From NCBI GenBank assembly GCA_029204225.1, contig CM055103.1, positions 2,942,406-3,006,405 of the forward strand: a stretch of 64,000 nt of DNA, written 5' to 3'. Positions 23,111-34,410 of the stretch are shown one piece after another (the first letter of the stretch is position 1; every line of letters starts with the position of its first letter). This stretch comes from Diphasiastrum complanatum (Eukaryota > Streptophyta > Lycopodiopsida > Lycopodiales > Lycopodiaceae). Below the pieces are notes generated by a model that was not told the origin of the DNA, ran no database searches, and saw nothing but the letters and a program-made list of their open reading frames with translations. Position numbers and translations under genes: made by a program.

Positions 23111-23424
23111 CTCTCAACCGACGGATTTTGTCAACTCTCAACCGACGGACTTTGTCAACTCTCAACCGACGAATTTTGTCAAATCTCAACCGACGGATTT
23201 TTGTCAAATCTCAACCGACGAGTTTTGTCAAATCTCAACCAACAGGTTTTGTCAAATCTCAACCGATGGGTTCTGTCAGATCTCAATTGACAAATTCTGT
23301 CAGGTTTCAACCGACAAATTCTGTCAAATCTCCACCGATAGATTTTTATCAGATCTCGACCGACACAACTCCATCAAGTCTCGACCGACGCAACTCCATC
23401 AAATCTCAACCGACGCTTCTAATT
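23111..23424. repeat. 24-bp tandem array, about 13 copies
   Basis: The unit CTCTCAACCGACGGATTTTG plus TCAA is repeated about 13 times, drifting in sequence from left to right (the last copies end CAACTCCATCAA). Unit length stays 24 or 25 bases. The core TCTCAACCGAC is the most constant part. Confidence 0.95.
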
Positions 23425-24139
23425 CAAAATTTAACAAGCAAACACGTCCCATCGCACTCAAACCCAGCCGACGGTGTCCATAAATGCCATCACCGCGATG
23501 CCATTCGCACCTTAGTGACGTGCAAATTTTGGAGTTCTCTGACGACGTTCTACTGGCGATTTCCTTGCTCTCGAACATGATCTTGGCACTCTCCATTTCT
23601 GTGCCATCGCTTCCCCACCATCTCCACCGCCTATCGGTCATCCTCGTTTGTTTCCCATTGAGAGCGCCATCACAAACCATCTCCAAACCTAAGATCGCCA
23701 GTGGACAACAAAACATTTGAAACTTTCGCATGCTGAGGGGTAGTGTCACGCAAGCATTCATCATGCTTCCGTTACACTATTGAATATCACATCATAATCA
23801 TAAAAACTTGTTATTCATCATCACCATACATTCATTTTCACAGAAACAAACCTACCTTACATCTCCATCGCTGCCCACTATCTCACCGCTACAGCTCCTT
23901 CACAATCATATACCCCACCTCCATTTTTCCAAACTTCTACCTTCCATGTCCTTATCCCACCTCATTCTGTTCCATCCTTTTTATTTTCCACAATACTTTG
24001 TTTGACACACATCCTCCACACCGTTCTATCCCCAACACCTCCGCTTTCACACAACTTTCCTTCCCAATCTCAGTTGTTCATAGTTCTTTCATTTCGCACA
24101 TAACTTCCTTCACACTGATTTTCCTCTCCCATATCAACT

Positions 24140-24305
24140 GACACCCTCCTCTCCGATCTCAACCAACACCCTCCTCTCCCATCTCAACCGACACCCTCCT
24201 CTCCCATCTCAACCGACGCCCTCTACTCCCATCTCAACTGACACCCTCTGACCAAATCTCAACCGACGCCTGTTAACCCTGTCTGAAATCTCGACTGACA
24301 CCTTT
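24140..24305. repeat. second tandem array, about 25-bp units, sharing the TCTCAACCGAC core
   Basis: About six units of ATCTCAACCGACACCCTCCT plus CTCCC and variants. The same 11-base core as the 24-bp array is present but the other half of the unit differs. The two arrays are about 700 bases apart. Confidence 0.85.
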
Positions 24306-24337
24306 TTTCCAGAACCTTGTTTCCTAGTTTTTTCACC

Positions 24338-27300
24338 ATGTCTACCAACCCTGCCTCTAGTTTTGATGACCCTGATGCCAATAAGCTCGACATCCAAGAA
24401 ATGCAACACTGGTACCAACAGACAGCATCCTTCTTTAAAGCCAGTGAGTTCCAAATGCCTGTCCTGACGGGGTATCAAAGCCCATACCTCGTGCATATGA
24501 TATATGCTAACTACAATGCTACAGCAAGGTCGTGCCAGCTAATAGTTCCTCTTGTGAGGAACTGTGTTTATAACATATCATTTGCACCGACCGACTTGCA
24601 ACCTTTTGGGTTCCCATGAGGACCAAATGCTGTCACCAGGACACTTCAAAAAATTGAGCAGACAGCATATTTCAAATTCATTGATCCCTCCGTCGACAAG
24701 TGAAAGAACAAGGACGAGTACAGAGTTGAAACAATCAATGACCCACAACTACAAGCGGCATGTGCATACTTGACAAAGAGCACACAACGACCAAGAACCA
24801 AGTTGCAAAGGGTACCCATGTCCCTGTTTCACATGATGACAGATTCACGACTACATGCCTAGAACCTCTATGATTGGGCACAGTTTGTTTCGAACTGCCT
24901 TCATGAGTGCCTTAAGAACAAGCAGCCGATAACAGTACTAGGATATCTTATGATAGATATCACTCTTCAACAAGTACAAAACGGGCCAAAGCTTCAACAA
25001 CACCTGCAACTTGCGGACAAGGCATGGGACATTCCCATCGAGTCAAAAAAGTCCAAGTGTGCATGATTAAGGGCTACTTCACCATCGGGATCCTAGCCTA
25101 AACAAGTAAACACCAGTATTGTCCCTTTGGTACAGAAGAAAGAAGCCCACAATCGGACCCACAAGCAGCCGCAACCTCCGAAGCTCAAGAGGCCGATACC
25201 TCCAAGGCCCAGTGCCAGACACAAGGCCACAAAGAATGCAAAGAAAGCTTCAAGCTAGGAGCACATGTCCAGCGTTACCATGCCAATGCCACCAACATCA
25301 CCACCGGCGCAAGTTTTTTTTGGGGGGGAGGAGCCTGAGATATCTAGTCCCCAGGACGTGGAAGCGGCTCAGCAACCACAAGACCAACAATCACAGGCCC
25401 AACAAGTCCACACATTGGACACATCGCAATATTTTAATGCTACGGACCTGATGGAAATAAGTGACGATGAGCCAGAGAAGGTGGAGCAGCCAGGAAGAAG
25501 TCTGACCCCTCCACTAACCACCACCGCCACAACAGTGACTAACATCATCCCTCCACTCCCTCCACCCCCACCTCCATCTTCAGCTCTGACACAACGTTTA
25601 TTTTTTGGTTTAGCCTCACCATCCCACACTCAAGATTAGTACCCAATCCTCACTAACCCTGAGAAGCTCACCGAAGCAGCCAAGCGCTCAATGATTGGCC
25701 TATCAGAAATGAGCTACCATATGCATTGGTTGGTAAGCCAATATCAAATGCTCGAGAGCAAGGTCCAGCATCAAGACCAAGAAATTGTGCAATATCAGAG
25801 ACTGGCTAAAGAGAGAGAAAAAGAGACAGTGGAAATAAGATCCGTGATGGCCGGGCAAAAGACCACTCTGGAAGAGGTCCAGCAGCAACTGAAGCACCAG
25901 ATGGTCCAAATCGACCAAGTACGAGACTGATCATCAGGTGCAATGACAGTCGATGCTCCTCTAGTCAAGCCCGAGGATATTCAATTCTAGGCCCCATAGG
26001 CCTTAGCCATCCGGATGGAAAAGTACGTACGCCTAATCTAAGAACGAGAGGCCGAAAAAAAAAAATTTGAAAATATTGTGGCCAAGCAAGAGAAGATCAT
26101 CATGGAGTCCCAGAAGCAGCTGGAAGACACAACGAAGGCCTTGCAGCAAGTCTTGGACAAGGTGAACCAATTGTGGGACACGGCGTGCAAAGCCCAAGTA
26201 GGCGCTCATTCAAAGAAGCCATGGGACGATGATGGGAATGATGGAACAGGGAATTAGAGCGGGCAAACCCAACCTTCAAACGGTAGCTCGGGATCGGGTG
26301 GCCAGAGAGCCGATGCTGCCTCCAGGACTTTTCCCTGACCCTCTCTCACTTTTAACCCCTCCTCCTACTCTGCTTTCAATTTTTCTGAAACATTTATTCC
26401 CACTTACCCTACTTTTTCATCTTCCCTCTCTCCACCACCTCCTAGCAAAATAATGGGCCCATCAAAAGGTCCAGTTGACACATGCAAAGCCCGACGGGAC
26501 AAGTTCCTTCAACAACTCCACTCCCCCGGTGCAGCATATAACTTGTTAAACCCACTGCTTCCTAAACCTGTCGTTCTTGCACCTCTCTCTCCAGATCACT
26601 CCATCCCTAACCTTCCAGAAACTAACACCGACATTGGGGGTGATGATGACTTCCTGGCAGACCAACTGAAATCCAGAAGGTTCTCACCTAGGCAAGACAC
26701 GGGCGCAACTGAGCCATCAACAAGTGAGAGAGCCAAAGAAAAAGATACGGGCACCAAGGCCCTAGATGATTACCTGGCAAGGCCACCGCAACCACGTAGG
26801 ACAACTTCCCCTATCAGGCCCAGAGTCAAAATGGCGGACACTAGAGAGTCAGAGAAGTTTGAGAGAAAATACCCTCCCAACATGAGGGGAGACAAAGAGG
26901 ATATAGATCAAAGCCAATACTTTACTAGGGTCGAGATCATTGCGGCATTACAACCGCAACCGGAGTGGCAAAATAAAGTCTTGAAAGATAGCAGACAACT
27001 CCAAGAATATTTGAAGGCACTGGCATGGAAGCGAGTGGATCCCTTCTACATGCCACTCAAACGCAGAAATCCATGGCCGATAGAAAAGCCACGTGTGGAG
27101 TTGGTGAACTGGCCAATCATTCCCAGAATTTCAGAGAGAACCTCTCCGGATGATCTGAGGCTGCAGTTACTCGTTTCGGGCACAAGTACAAAACAAATGC
27201 CGATCTTTGCAGATCTATGGCCTTTCTTATGCAGCAAGATCATTTCTAGGATCGAGGCTTGTAGACTTCCGGTTAGAAGAAGACCATGAGATGATGGCCC

Positions 27301-27536
27301 GACTACACTACAAAGCGGCCTTCATGTCGTCATGATATGTGACCATGGTGGAAAACTGGCAAGAAATGGGCTTTGTGAAAAAGATAAGAGAATACCTGGG
27401 GCCTCTCAACTTTGGAAGTAAGCTCCGCTTCCAAGTGTTTGAAGCCTTGGGACGAAAGATAAGCGAGAGAAAGCAAACGGCACAACGGCGAGGCGAGCAG
27501 GACTTGCAAGAAGTTCTCAAAAGGGCTGGAATGTAG
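24338..27536 (+). pseudogene. long extra ORF downstream of Ty3 pol, unknown function, decayed
   Basis: One plus-strand frame can be read from the ATG at 24338 to 27289 with no frameshift, interrupted by 13 stops before the last. It then shifts once and continues to 27536, about 1,060 codons in all. The N-terminal part (to about residue 240) has a folded look: YLVHMIYANYNATARSCQLI and LYDWAQFVSNCLHECLK. A basic/Pro-rich linker, a Pro run near 25560, and two long Glu/Gln/Lys-rich coiled-coil stretches (25690-25925 and 26000-26200) follow. The C-terminal part has WPIEKPRVELVNWPIIPRIS and YVTMVENWQEMGFVKKI. It lies 1.6 kb beyond pol, where some plant Ty3 lineages carry an extra or envelope-like ORF. 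I do not recognise the family; resemblance to plant 'transposon protein' domains is only an impression. Confidence 0.5.
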
Positions 27537-27890
27537 CGGCCAATTGAGAGACTTCCGGTTTTGAGAAATAAGTGTTGCGGATAATAAGCACCTGGTTTTA
27601 CGGAAGCGAACAAAGATCCACTCTTTTCCAAGTGCCAAGCAGAAAGACATCACCGGTGTTGCAGTGGGTCCTGCAACAGATTACGAGTGGATAATGTTAC
27701 CAGATTTCAGAGAATTCCCAGTTGTCGAGCCAAGCTGAAGACACAGAATTTCTCTCACCCATGACCAAGGAGGTCTCAGAAGGAGGAGAGCAAAAGAAGC
27801 TGAGAGCCAAGCATGAGAGCCGAAAAATTACTAGCTAGGATGACAATGAATTATCTATATGAGCCTACATGGTGTATCCCATATGTGTAC
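27537..27890 (+). other. tail of the extra-ORF region before copia element I
   Basis: Short plus-strand frames such as VLQQITSGWIMLPDFREF may continue the decayed ORF after further frameshifts. No LTR edge or polypurine tract is recognisable before the truncated end of element I. Confidence 0.3.
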
Positions 27891-27911
27891 AAAGGCCTTA
27901 CATCCAAAGAT

Positions 27912-28642
27912 TCACAATTGGTTCACCTTTGGCTTCTTCTTCGTGAATGCCTCCTCAGGTGTTATTTTTGGTATGGCAATGGTAGGACTTCTATTTTGCA
28001 GATAGACTGCCGTACTGCATGCTTCTGACCAAAAATCTTTTGATAGTTTCATCTCAACTAGCATAGATCTGGCACTTTCCACAATTGTACGATTCTTGCG
28101 CTCAGCTACACCATTGAGAGCAGGAGTATGAGCTTGCATAAATTGTCTTTAGATCCCACATTGATCACAAAGATTATTGAAGTCATTAGACTTGTACTCA
28201 CCTCCACTATCTGATCTTAGGACTTTGATCTTCCTACCTATCTGATTTTTGACCAATGCTTTGAAGCTCTTGAAATTGTCAAATGCATCTGATTTGTTCT
28301 TCAAGAAGTAGATCTTTCATGACATATCATCAATAAAGGTCTAGAAGCTTTAGCTAAGGACATAGTCCTCATAGGCCCACATAAATTTGTGTGGATCAAA
28401 TCCATGATGTTCTTTGCTCTTGTAACACCACCTTTATTGAACTTCTCTTGATGCTGCTTCCCATGTACACATGATTCGCACATCGATTTTAAGTGGTCTT
28501 CTATGGTAGGCAATCCTGTTACCATCTCCAATTTTCTCATCAAACTGAGGCTTCCTAAGTTCAAGTGACCAAGCCTCTTATGCCACAACTCACTTTGCGA
28601 TGGAATGGACAATATGAGTCTAGTGCCCGTTGATTGTGGCAT
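27912..28642 (-). pseudogene. copia integrase (element I)
   Basis: From the right: ELWHKRLGHLNLGSL with the first His residues of the HHCC site and CESCVHGKQHQEKF with its Cys pair. MDLIHTNLCGPM follows, where the first catalytic Asp of the family's HTDLCGP is Asn. After a gap with stops come LNGVAERKNRTIVESARSML with the catalytic Glu and KDFWSEACSTAVYLQNRSP. Sequence ends shortly after. Confidence 0.8.
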
Positions 28643-29144
28643 TCAACTTGTACAATTTTGTATTGGGCTCTCTTACTCCATCCGCAAGAACTTTGAACTT
28701 TTGGTTCACATCCTTTACAAAGCAACGATCATGGGCAAATTCTACTTTCAACTTTTGATCAGTAATGACTCCAATAGAAAGTAGATTTTTCTTCAAACTT
28801 GGTACGTAAAGTATCTCTCTAATCATTCTACTTTTGCCATCAGGTAGTTGGATTGAAACAGTGCCTATCCCCTTGATCTTGCACACATCACCATTTGCTT
28901 GTGAAATAGACGTTCCATTATCCAACACTTTCAAGCTACTGAACCAATCCTTGTTACCTGTCATGTGTCTTGTGGCTCCCGAGTCAATATACCATGCTTG
29001 ATCATCTTGATTAGATGACAATGCAGATATGAAGATGCTAGAGACTTCAATCTCACCCTCATCGACAAGGTTACCTGCCTGCTTTGGTCTTCCCTTGTCT
29101 TGTTCTGTCAGAAATTTGCGACATTCACTCTTCCAATGGCCCAT
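28620..29144 (-). pseudogene. copia protease region (element I)
   Basis: A 174-codon frame starts inside a CCHC knuckle (GHWKSECRKF) and contains WYIDSGATRHMTGN, an intact copia aspartic-protease motif. The C-terminal half reads EILYVPSLKKNLLSIGVI. It overlaps the integrase frame by a few bases, which suggests a frameshift in what was one gag-pol frame. Confidence 0.85.
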
Positions 29145-29231
29145 TTTACCACAATGAAAGCATTTGTCTTTCTTCTTGGTCTTACTAGAAGATCCCTCAT
29201 CATCCTGAGTCTTGGCAAATTGTAGTTTAGA

Positions 29232-29891
29232 CTATTTCTTGCCCTTGTCCTTGCCTTGTTTTTGGCATGTCACAAGTGCCTGATCGTTAGTATTTTGACG
29301 TCTAACTTTCACCATTTCTCGTCGTTGCTCTTCCTGCATCAAGATTCCTATGAGCTCATCAAAATTTGGCAATCTTTCTCTTGATGCTATTCCGCTCACA
29401 AGCATCTGATAGGGTTCTGCAATGTCGCACAATGCATTGTGCACCAGCTCCACATCACGTATGCGCTCACCAATAGAATGTAGTTCATTCCTCATTATCT
29501 TGATTCTGGTCATGTACGTCTGAATGTGCTCTCCTTGCTCTATTCGGGCACTATTTAGCTTTGACTTCGGAAACATGATTCTTGATGGATTTGACGTCTC
29601 AAACTGTTTCTTTAGCACATCCCATGCCTGTCTGAGTGTAACAACATCACAAATGTGGGTAATGATGTGATCCTTCACTGACAAATTAATGAAGGTCAAA
29701 GCTTTTCTCATCTTTTTGTCGATCACTTTGATATTCGCTTCATTTGGCGGCCTTCTCTCATCACCTGTGACAGCTTCCCACACATCTTTCTCCATCAGTA
29801 TGTTTTTCATTTTAAATTTCCACACTGCATAGTTGGAAATCCCGTCCAATTTGCTACTTTCACTCAAAATGGACTCTCCCATGTTTGTCAT
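29232..29891 (-). pseudogene. copia gag (element I)
   Basis: 219 open codons from MTNMGESILSESSKLDG, through NYAVWKFKMKNILMEKDVW, ALTFINLSVKDHIITHI and VTLRQAWDVLKKQFET, to MQEEQRREMVKVRRQN and the basic KQGKDKGKK. This is a complete UBN2-type gag N-terminal region. A stop near 29232 separates it from the knuckle at about 29150. Confidence 0.85.
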
Positions 29892-31161
29892 TGCAAAACT
29901 GCTTGAAACTTCTGTCGTAGGCTAAAAGCAGTATGTCGAGGCCAACTGTGATGTCAGAAGTCAAAAATAATAACCTGCACATTTTCTCTTACCAGGCCAC
30001 TCGTCGCATTTCCACCAAATTGAAAGCCAAATCGGCGTCGCCTTTCAAAATGCACTCAGTTGTCAACTCCCAACTATGTGCCCAATGGAATGGTGAAATC
30101 ACTTTTGGCGCACTCCGAACACTTTCTCCACTGTAATCACTCTGTTTTGCTATATTGTACTTGTAGATACAGTTCGGGTGCCCTTCGTTTGGAGGTTATA
30201 GCCTTTTGTTTGGGTCAAAACGGATAAAGGAGGCAAAATTAAGGGCTTTTCATGTTTTTGAACTGTTTCTTCACCTTGAAGAAACTTCACACTTCACTTG
30301 TGAAGGGACCCAACTCCAATTTCAGTATGAAAATTTTTAATGAAGTTGAAGGCCAGAATGCACTTCAAGTCCCTTTTGACTTCAAGGCTCTTTTCAAACC
30401 AATCCAATGGTTTATGTCAATCCAATGGCCCATAGTACTTCTTAAGGATGTTATCATGGCCCTTGATCATACTAGTTGTTGATCCAACGGTCTCTAGCTA
30501 ATTCGCGCGCTAATGATCACTCTTACAGCCGCTAGACACTATGAAACACTGGGCATCAAAATGGTTTGGGCGTGCGAACTCAACTGCGACCTCCTCACCC
30601 TTTCTTGATTTTTCATTGCTATGGCTGCCAGATTAAATCCATTCCAGCTACTCAGATGCAGCGCGGCTGTTCACAGCTTCTGGAGATCTTCTTCTTTGCT
30701 CTAGGGCACCTTTGTTCTTGCTTTTATAGCTCAGAAAATGGTCTCCTACAGCTCAGAAACAAACTTTTGTTCTTCCAAACCCTAGGCCAGGGTTTTCCTT
30801 GGAAATACTGACTGTTCACAGCCCTCTGACTGGCCAATCCTCTTACTCTGAGGTCGCCCTACTGCTAGAAAGCTGATGCTTCAATCTGTTTGTCAAACAG
30901 TGTCCGTTTGTATGCACACCGATTGCAAACACCGAGCAACTCCTCTACGAAATTTTTAGAATTCTATTTTTCCAACTAGTAAGCCTCGTCTGTGAATCCT
31001 TACACAGTTTCACACCTAGCAAACGTCTGTGTGCTAGAAACCATGCATGAGTGCTTCAATTTCCATCTCCAGCCCGCCGTAAACATCGAACTCTCAGAAG
31101 GCAGTTCTCCCGAAGCTCTATTCAACGGTGATGTTGTACTGTTGTGTACACTCCATGTATG
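29892..31161 (-). other. long leader between gag and primer site of element I
   Basis: No coding sequence recognised. Length is unusual for a copia leader, so an insertion may be hidden here, but no TG...CA ends or target duplications are obvious. Confidence 0.4.
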
Positions 31162-31173
31162 GCTCTGATACCA
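31162..31173 (-). promoter_or_regulatory. primer-binding site for tRNA-iMet (element I)
   Basis: GCTCTGATACCA on the plus strand, in the orientation expected for a minus-strand element. Confidence 0.8.
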
Positions 31174-31183
31174 ACTTAGAATT

Positions 31184-31420
31184 TGCTTCGAACAAGAACA
31201 CAAATCATGCTACACAGTAACACAGATAGAAAACACTCTCCACAGCAAGCTCACATAGCAACTGTATTTCTCAAAATGAATTTACACTGTACATATAGTT
31301 GTACTCAGGCAACCTATGCATGACCTAGGTTGTCGTTGGCGGGATGCGTGTCCCGTCGACTTGCCTCGTGGCGAGGCCAACTGATCCTTATCGACTGATA
31401 GGACCCACAGTACAGTAGCA
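31184..31420 (-). repeat. candidate short 5' LTR of element I
   Basis: About 237 bp with minus-strand ends TGCTACTGTACTG and GTTCGAAGCA, starting ten bases past the primer site. No second copy is available to confirm it. Confidence 0.35.
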
Positions 31421-32365
31421 CAATGATTATACTTTAATTATAACTTAAAATATGTAGTGTCAATGCTTGGAGATTGTCAATATTTGGTAAATCCATGGTC
31501 ATTTTCTTGTATCAAAAGTAGATCTTGAAGATGAATTAGACATGCAAGCATTGGTTGATTACTCACATTTATTGTTTGGGTGTAGTTATTTTCCAGAGAG
31601 TTAAACGATGGAAGCATGGAGGAATCATTGCATTTACATTATATTTAGTTCTTCATGTTCTAGTTACGTAAAATTGATGTAAGAAATAGTGAAACATCCA
31701 ATATGGACACTATTATCTATATCAATTATGAAGTTATTATAAAACCATAGAAAGGAAGTCTATACTTAGGATGGAGATCATTCTAAAGTTGGATCTGTAT
31801 TGTTTAAACTATGATAAAACTAGTTGAAGAGAGAGTGTGAAGAAAATGAACAAGTTTGGTCATTTGTTATTTGGCATATTGAGGTCAATTGTACATAACA
31901 ACTTAGAGATAGTTAGAAATATTATCTTTACTATTTTTAGCGATTATATAGGTAGATTTGGATTTATCCTAATTGGTTAGAAGAAACACATTGAATAGTC
32001 AAGTTATCTAGGTTTTTGGCAAGTACCTAGAAACTTCCATAAGTTGATAAGCGTAGGAAAGATGATCTAAATGATCAAGATGTTGTTATAAATAGGCATA
32101 CAAGTGTAGGAGAAATTAATCTCTCTTTTCTTCTTTCATTCATTCTTATGGAAGATATCTATTTGGGTTTCTACATCAATCTCTTGCATATTGGTGGTGA
32201 TATAGTGAATTTTTTTGTGTAGAATGTTGATTTTCTTATGTATATAAATCCAAACATGTGTGTATTGGTATGGTACGACTATGGTGTGGACAGGGATAAT
32301 AGCATATGATATCTAAGTGTTTATGAAAAGTTCTTATTGAGTTTTCATTGTAATGGACGTTAATG
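31421..32365 (+). other. AT-rich stretch, possibly a plus-strand LTR
   Basis: No coding sequence. A TATA box (TTATAAATAGGC) near 32087 is followed by a pyrimidine-rich patch, as in plant LTRs. A copia fragment follows at 32366. Confidence 0.35.
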
Positions 32366-32503
32366 ATGGCCAAGGAGGAAGCCACTCAAGTGGAGCTTTG
32401 GCACAAGAGGTTAGGGCATCATAAATTCAAATCAATGGAAATGATGTGCACCAAGGAGGTAGCTCTCGACCTTCCAAAGTCATTGAATTTATCAGAGTGG
32501 TAA
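32366..32503 (+). pseudogene. copia GAG-pre-integrase fragment
   Basis: MAKEEATQVELWHKRLGHHK and SMEMMCTKEVALDLPKS, the short domain between protease and integrase in copia polyproteins, ending in a stop. It lies about 55 bases left of the target duplication of element J, so J apparently inserted near older copia debris. Confidence 0.75.
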
Positions 32504-32562
32504 GATTTGTGAAGTTTGTAGTCTTTCAAAGATAACATTAACCCTACATTAATCCTACATGG

Positions 32563-33158
32563 TGTAAAAATTACAGCAAATAAGGATCCTAAAACACTTG
32601 AAATGATGAGGGAAACAATAGATTATGATTTCATAAGATTAGCACAAGTTGAACCATCAAAATCCATCAAAAATCTATGCTTGAACCTCACTAAATGGCC
32701 CAAATCCTTGAAGAAGGCTTCACACGTGTGAAAGTACGGCCTCCCATAGTCTGAGTACTGTACACCAAACCTACATTCAATCCTATTATCATTAGTAATC
32801 ACAAGTACTCAAACAATTATGAACATAGAGAGCAATTGCACCATTATGAGAGAAAAAACATGAAATTGCTTGATTGATTTTGGTGAGATATCATCACCTA
32901 TATATACATGATCCATCACGGTTTTGGGCAGGTATGAGTAGCCCTAAACCTATCCCTATTTCTAATTTTGGTGGATCTTTCATCCCTGCCAAGTTAGGGT
33001 TGGAATCTTGGAGATCACTCAACAATGCAAAAATTACCAAAAATAGCTCCTATTTTTTCTCCCTTGTATCTAAGCATAATTTGGACTCATTCAAAGGTTT
33101 TAACACTTAGGTCTACTTGAGAACATCCTTATGAATGGAATCCTATGCTATTTGGCAC
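32563..33158 (-). repeat. 3' LTR of element J, truncated
   Basis: Plus-strand TGTAAAAATTACAGC to TATTTGGCAC. It matches 37598-38194 at all but about seven positions. Its inner end is replaced by RNase H coding sequence; the join contains GTGCCAAATAG, shared between RNase H side and LTR. It contains CTTCACACGTGTGAAAG near 32718 and a TATA box (CCTATATATACATG) near 32898. Confidence 0.93.
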
Positions 33159-34338
33159 ATGCGGCCTCGGTTGAAGATAGAGATATAGTTTCTTGCTTTT
33201 TTGAAAGCCATGAAACCACACCTTCTCCTATGAAAGTTGAATAGGCACTTGTTGATTTCCTATCCCTCTTGTCCCCTGCAAAATCTGAATCACTAAATGC
33301 ATGAAGGTTAATCACATCTCCTCTATATAGAATCCCAAAATCCAATGTACCTGAGATGTATCTTAGAATCCTCTTAGCCTTTTTCCAATGGATATTCAAT
33401 GGCTTTTGCATGGATTGGATCAACCTACATACACTAAAGCTAAGATCTGGTCTAGTTATAGTGATCCACATTAAGGAACCTATAAGTTGCCTAAACAAAG
33501 TGATGTCCATGAAGGATCTTTCATCATCTTCATTTGGCACTTTTACATCTTGCTCCATTGGTGTGTCAACACTTTTGCATACTTCCATCTTAAACTTCTT
33601 CAAAAGACTTTGAGCATAGTTTACTTGACTTATAAAGATAAAATCAGACCCTCTAAGTACTTCTAGGCCTAAGATGAAGTGAAGACACCCTAGATCTACC
33701 ATCTTGAACTCTAAGGATAGATCTATCTTGATTTTTTCAATACCATCAACACTATTTCCACTAATGATGATGTCATCTACATAAATGAGTAAAAGTACAA
33801 TACCAACATCATCAAACTTAATGTAAAGAGTGGGATCATATTCACTTTGAACAAAAGAAAGTGAAATAAGATAGCAATGTAGTGTTGAATTCCAAGATCT
33901 CGAGGCTTGCTTCAAGCCATAGATGCTTCTTTGGAGATGGCATACTTTGTTCTCCATTCCATGCTTGATGAACCCTTGTGGCTGCTCCATATAGATATCC
34001 TCTTCCAAAAAACCATTCAAGAAAGCATTAGAGACATCCATTTGACATAGAATCCATCCAAAATGTGATGCAAGTGCAATGATTAGTCTTATTGTGACCA
34101 TCTTGGCCACGGGTGCAAAAGTTTCCTCATAGCCTATCCCTCTCTCCTGAGCATAACCTTTTGCAACTAATCTTGCTTTATGTTTGTTAACACTCCCATT
34201 TGCATTCAACTTAAGCTTGAAGACCCACTTGCATCCTATTACATTCCTTTGAGGTCTCTCAACAAGCAACCAAGTTTCATTCTCAATCAAGGCATCATAC
34301 TCATCCAACATAGCTTTATACCATTCTTTGGAGTTCAA
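33148..34338 (-). pseudogene. copia reverse transcriptase and truncated RNase H (element J)
   Basis: 396 codons, continuing the frame of 34411-36786 after one TAG. RT motifs are complete: KARLVAKGYAQERGIGYEET, CQMDVSNAFLNGFLEEDIYM and LLIYVDDIIISG with both catalytic Asp. Then DLGCLHFILGLEV and VDTPMEQDVK. RNase H starts with HAFSDSDFAGDKRDRKSTSA and SLSSTEA, then ends prematurely at ACAK because of the deletion into the LTR. RNase H therefore lacks its last third. Confidence 0.93.
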
Positions 34339-34410
34339 TGCATCTTCAACATTAGACGGTTCTTCAAAACTAGATAAAGCATAAGAAGTGGATGAGATAC
34401 CCTCAACTTG

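Larger units (their letters stand above)
22714..24316 (+). other. spacer downstream of Ty3 pol, with tandem arrays
   Basis: No coding function is visible. It holds a 24-bp array (23111-23424), a pyrimidine-rich middle, and a related array of about 25 bp (24140-24305). Frames across the first array are open only because 24 is a multiple of three. Confidence 0.6.
27890..31420 (-). mobile_element. Ty1/copia element I, 3'-truncated
   Basis: Minus-strand copia with gag, knuckle, protease and integrase, cut inside integrase at about 27890. A tRNA-iMet primer site lies at 31162-31173 and a short candidate 5' LTR beyond it. The leader between primer site and gag is unusually long (about 1.27 kb). 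Confidence 0.7.

Noticed and set aside
23101-23430. CRISPR array
   Set aside because: Repeats are directly adjacent with no unique spacers, and the sequence is plant nuclear DNA.
23054-23580. Frames with 8-residue repeats (STDGFCQL / LNRRILSN type)
   Set aside because: A 24-bp tandem array keeps any frame open; the repeats drift without codon-position bias and no domain is recognisable.
24338-27536. Endogenous virus gene rather than a retrotransposon ORF
   Set aside because: I see no movement-protein, coat-protein zinc finger or pararetrovirus RT motif nearby; the adjacent pol is Ty3-type with an integrase end.
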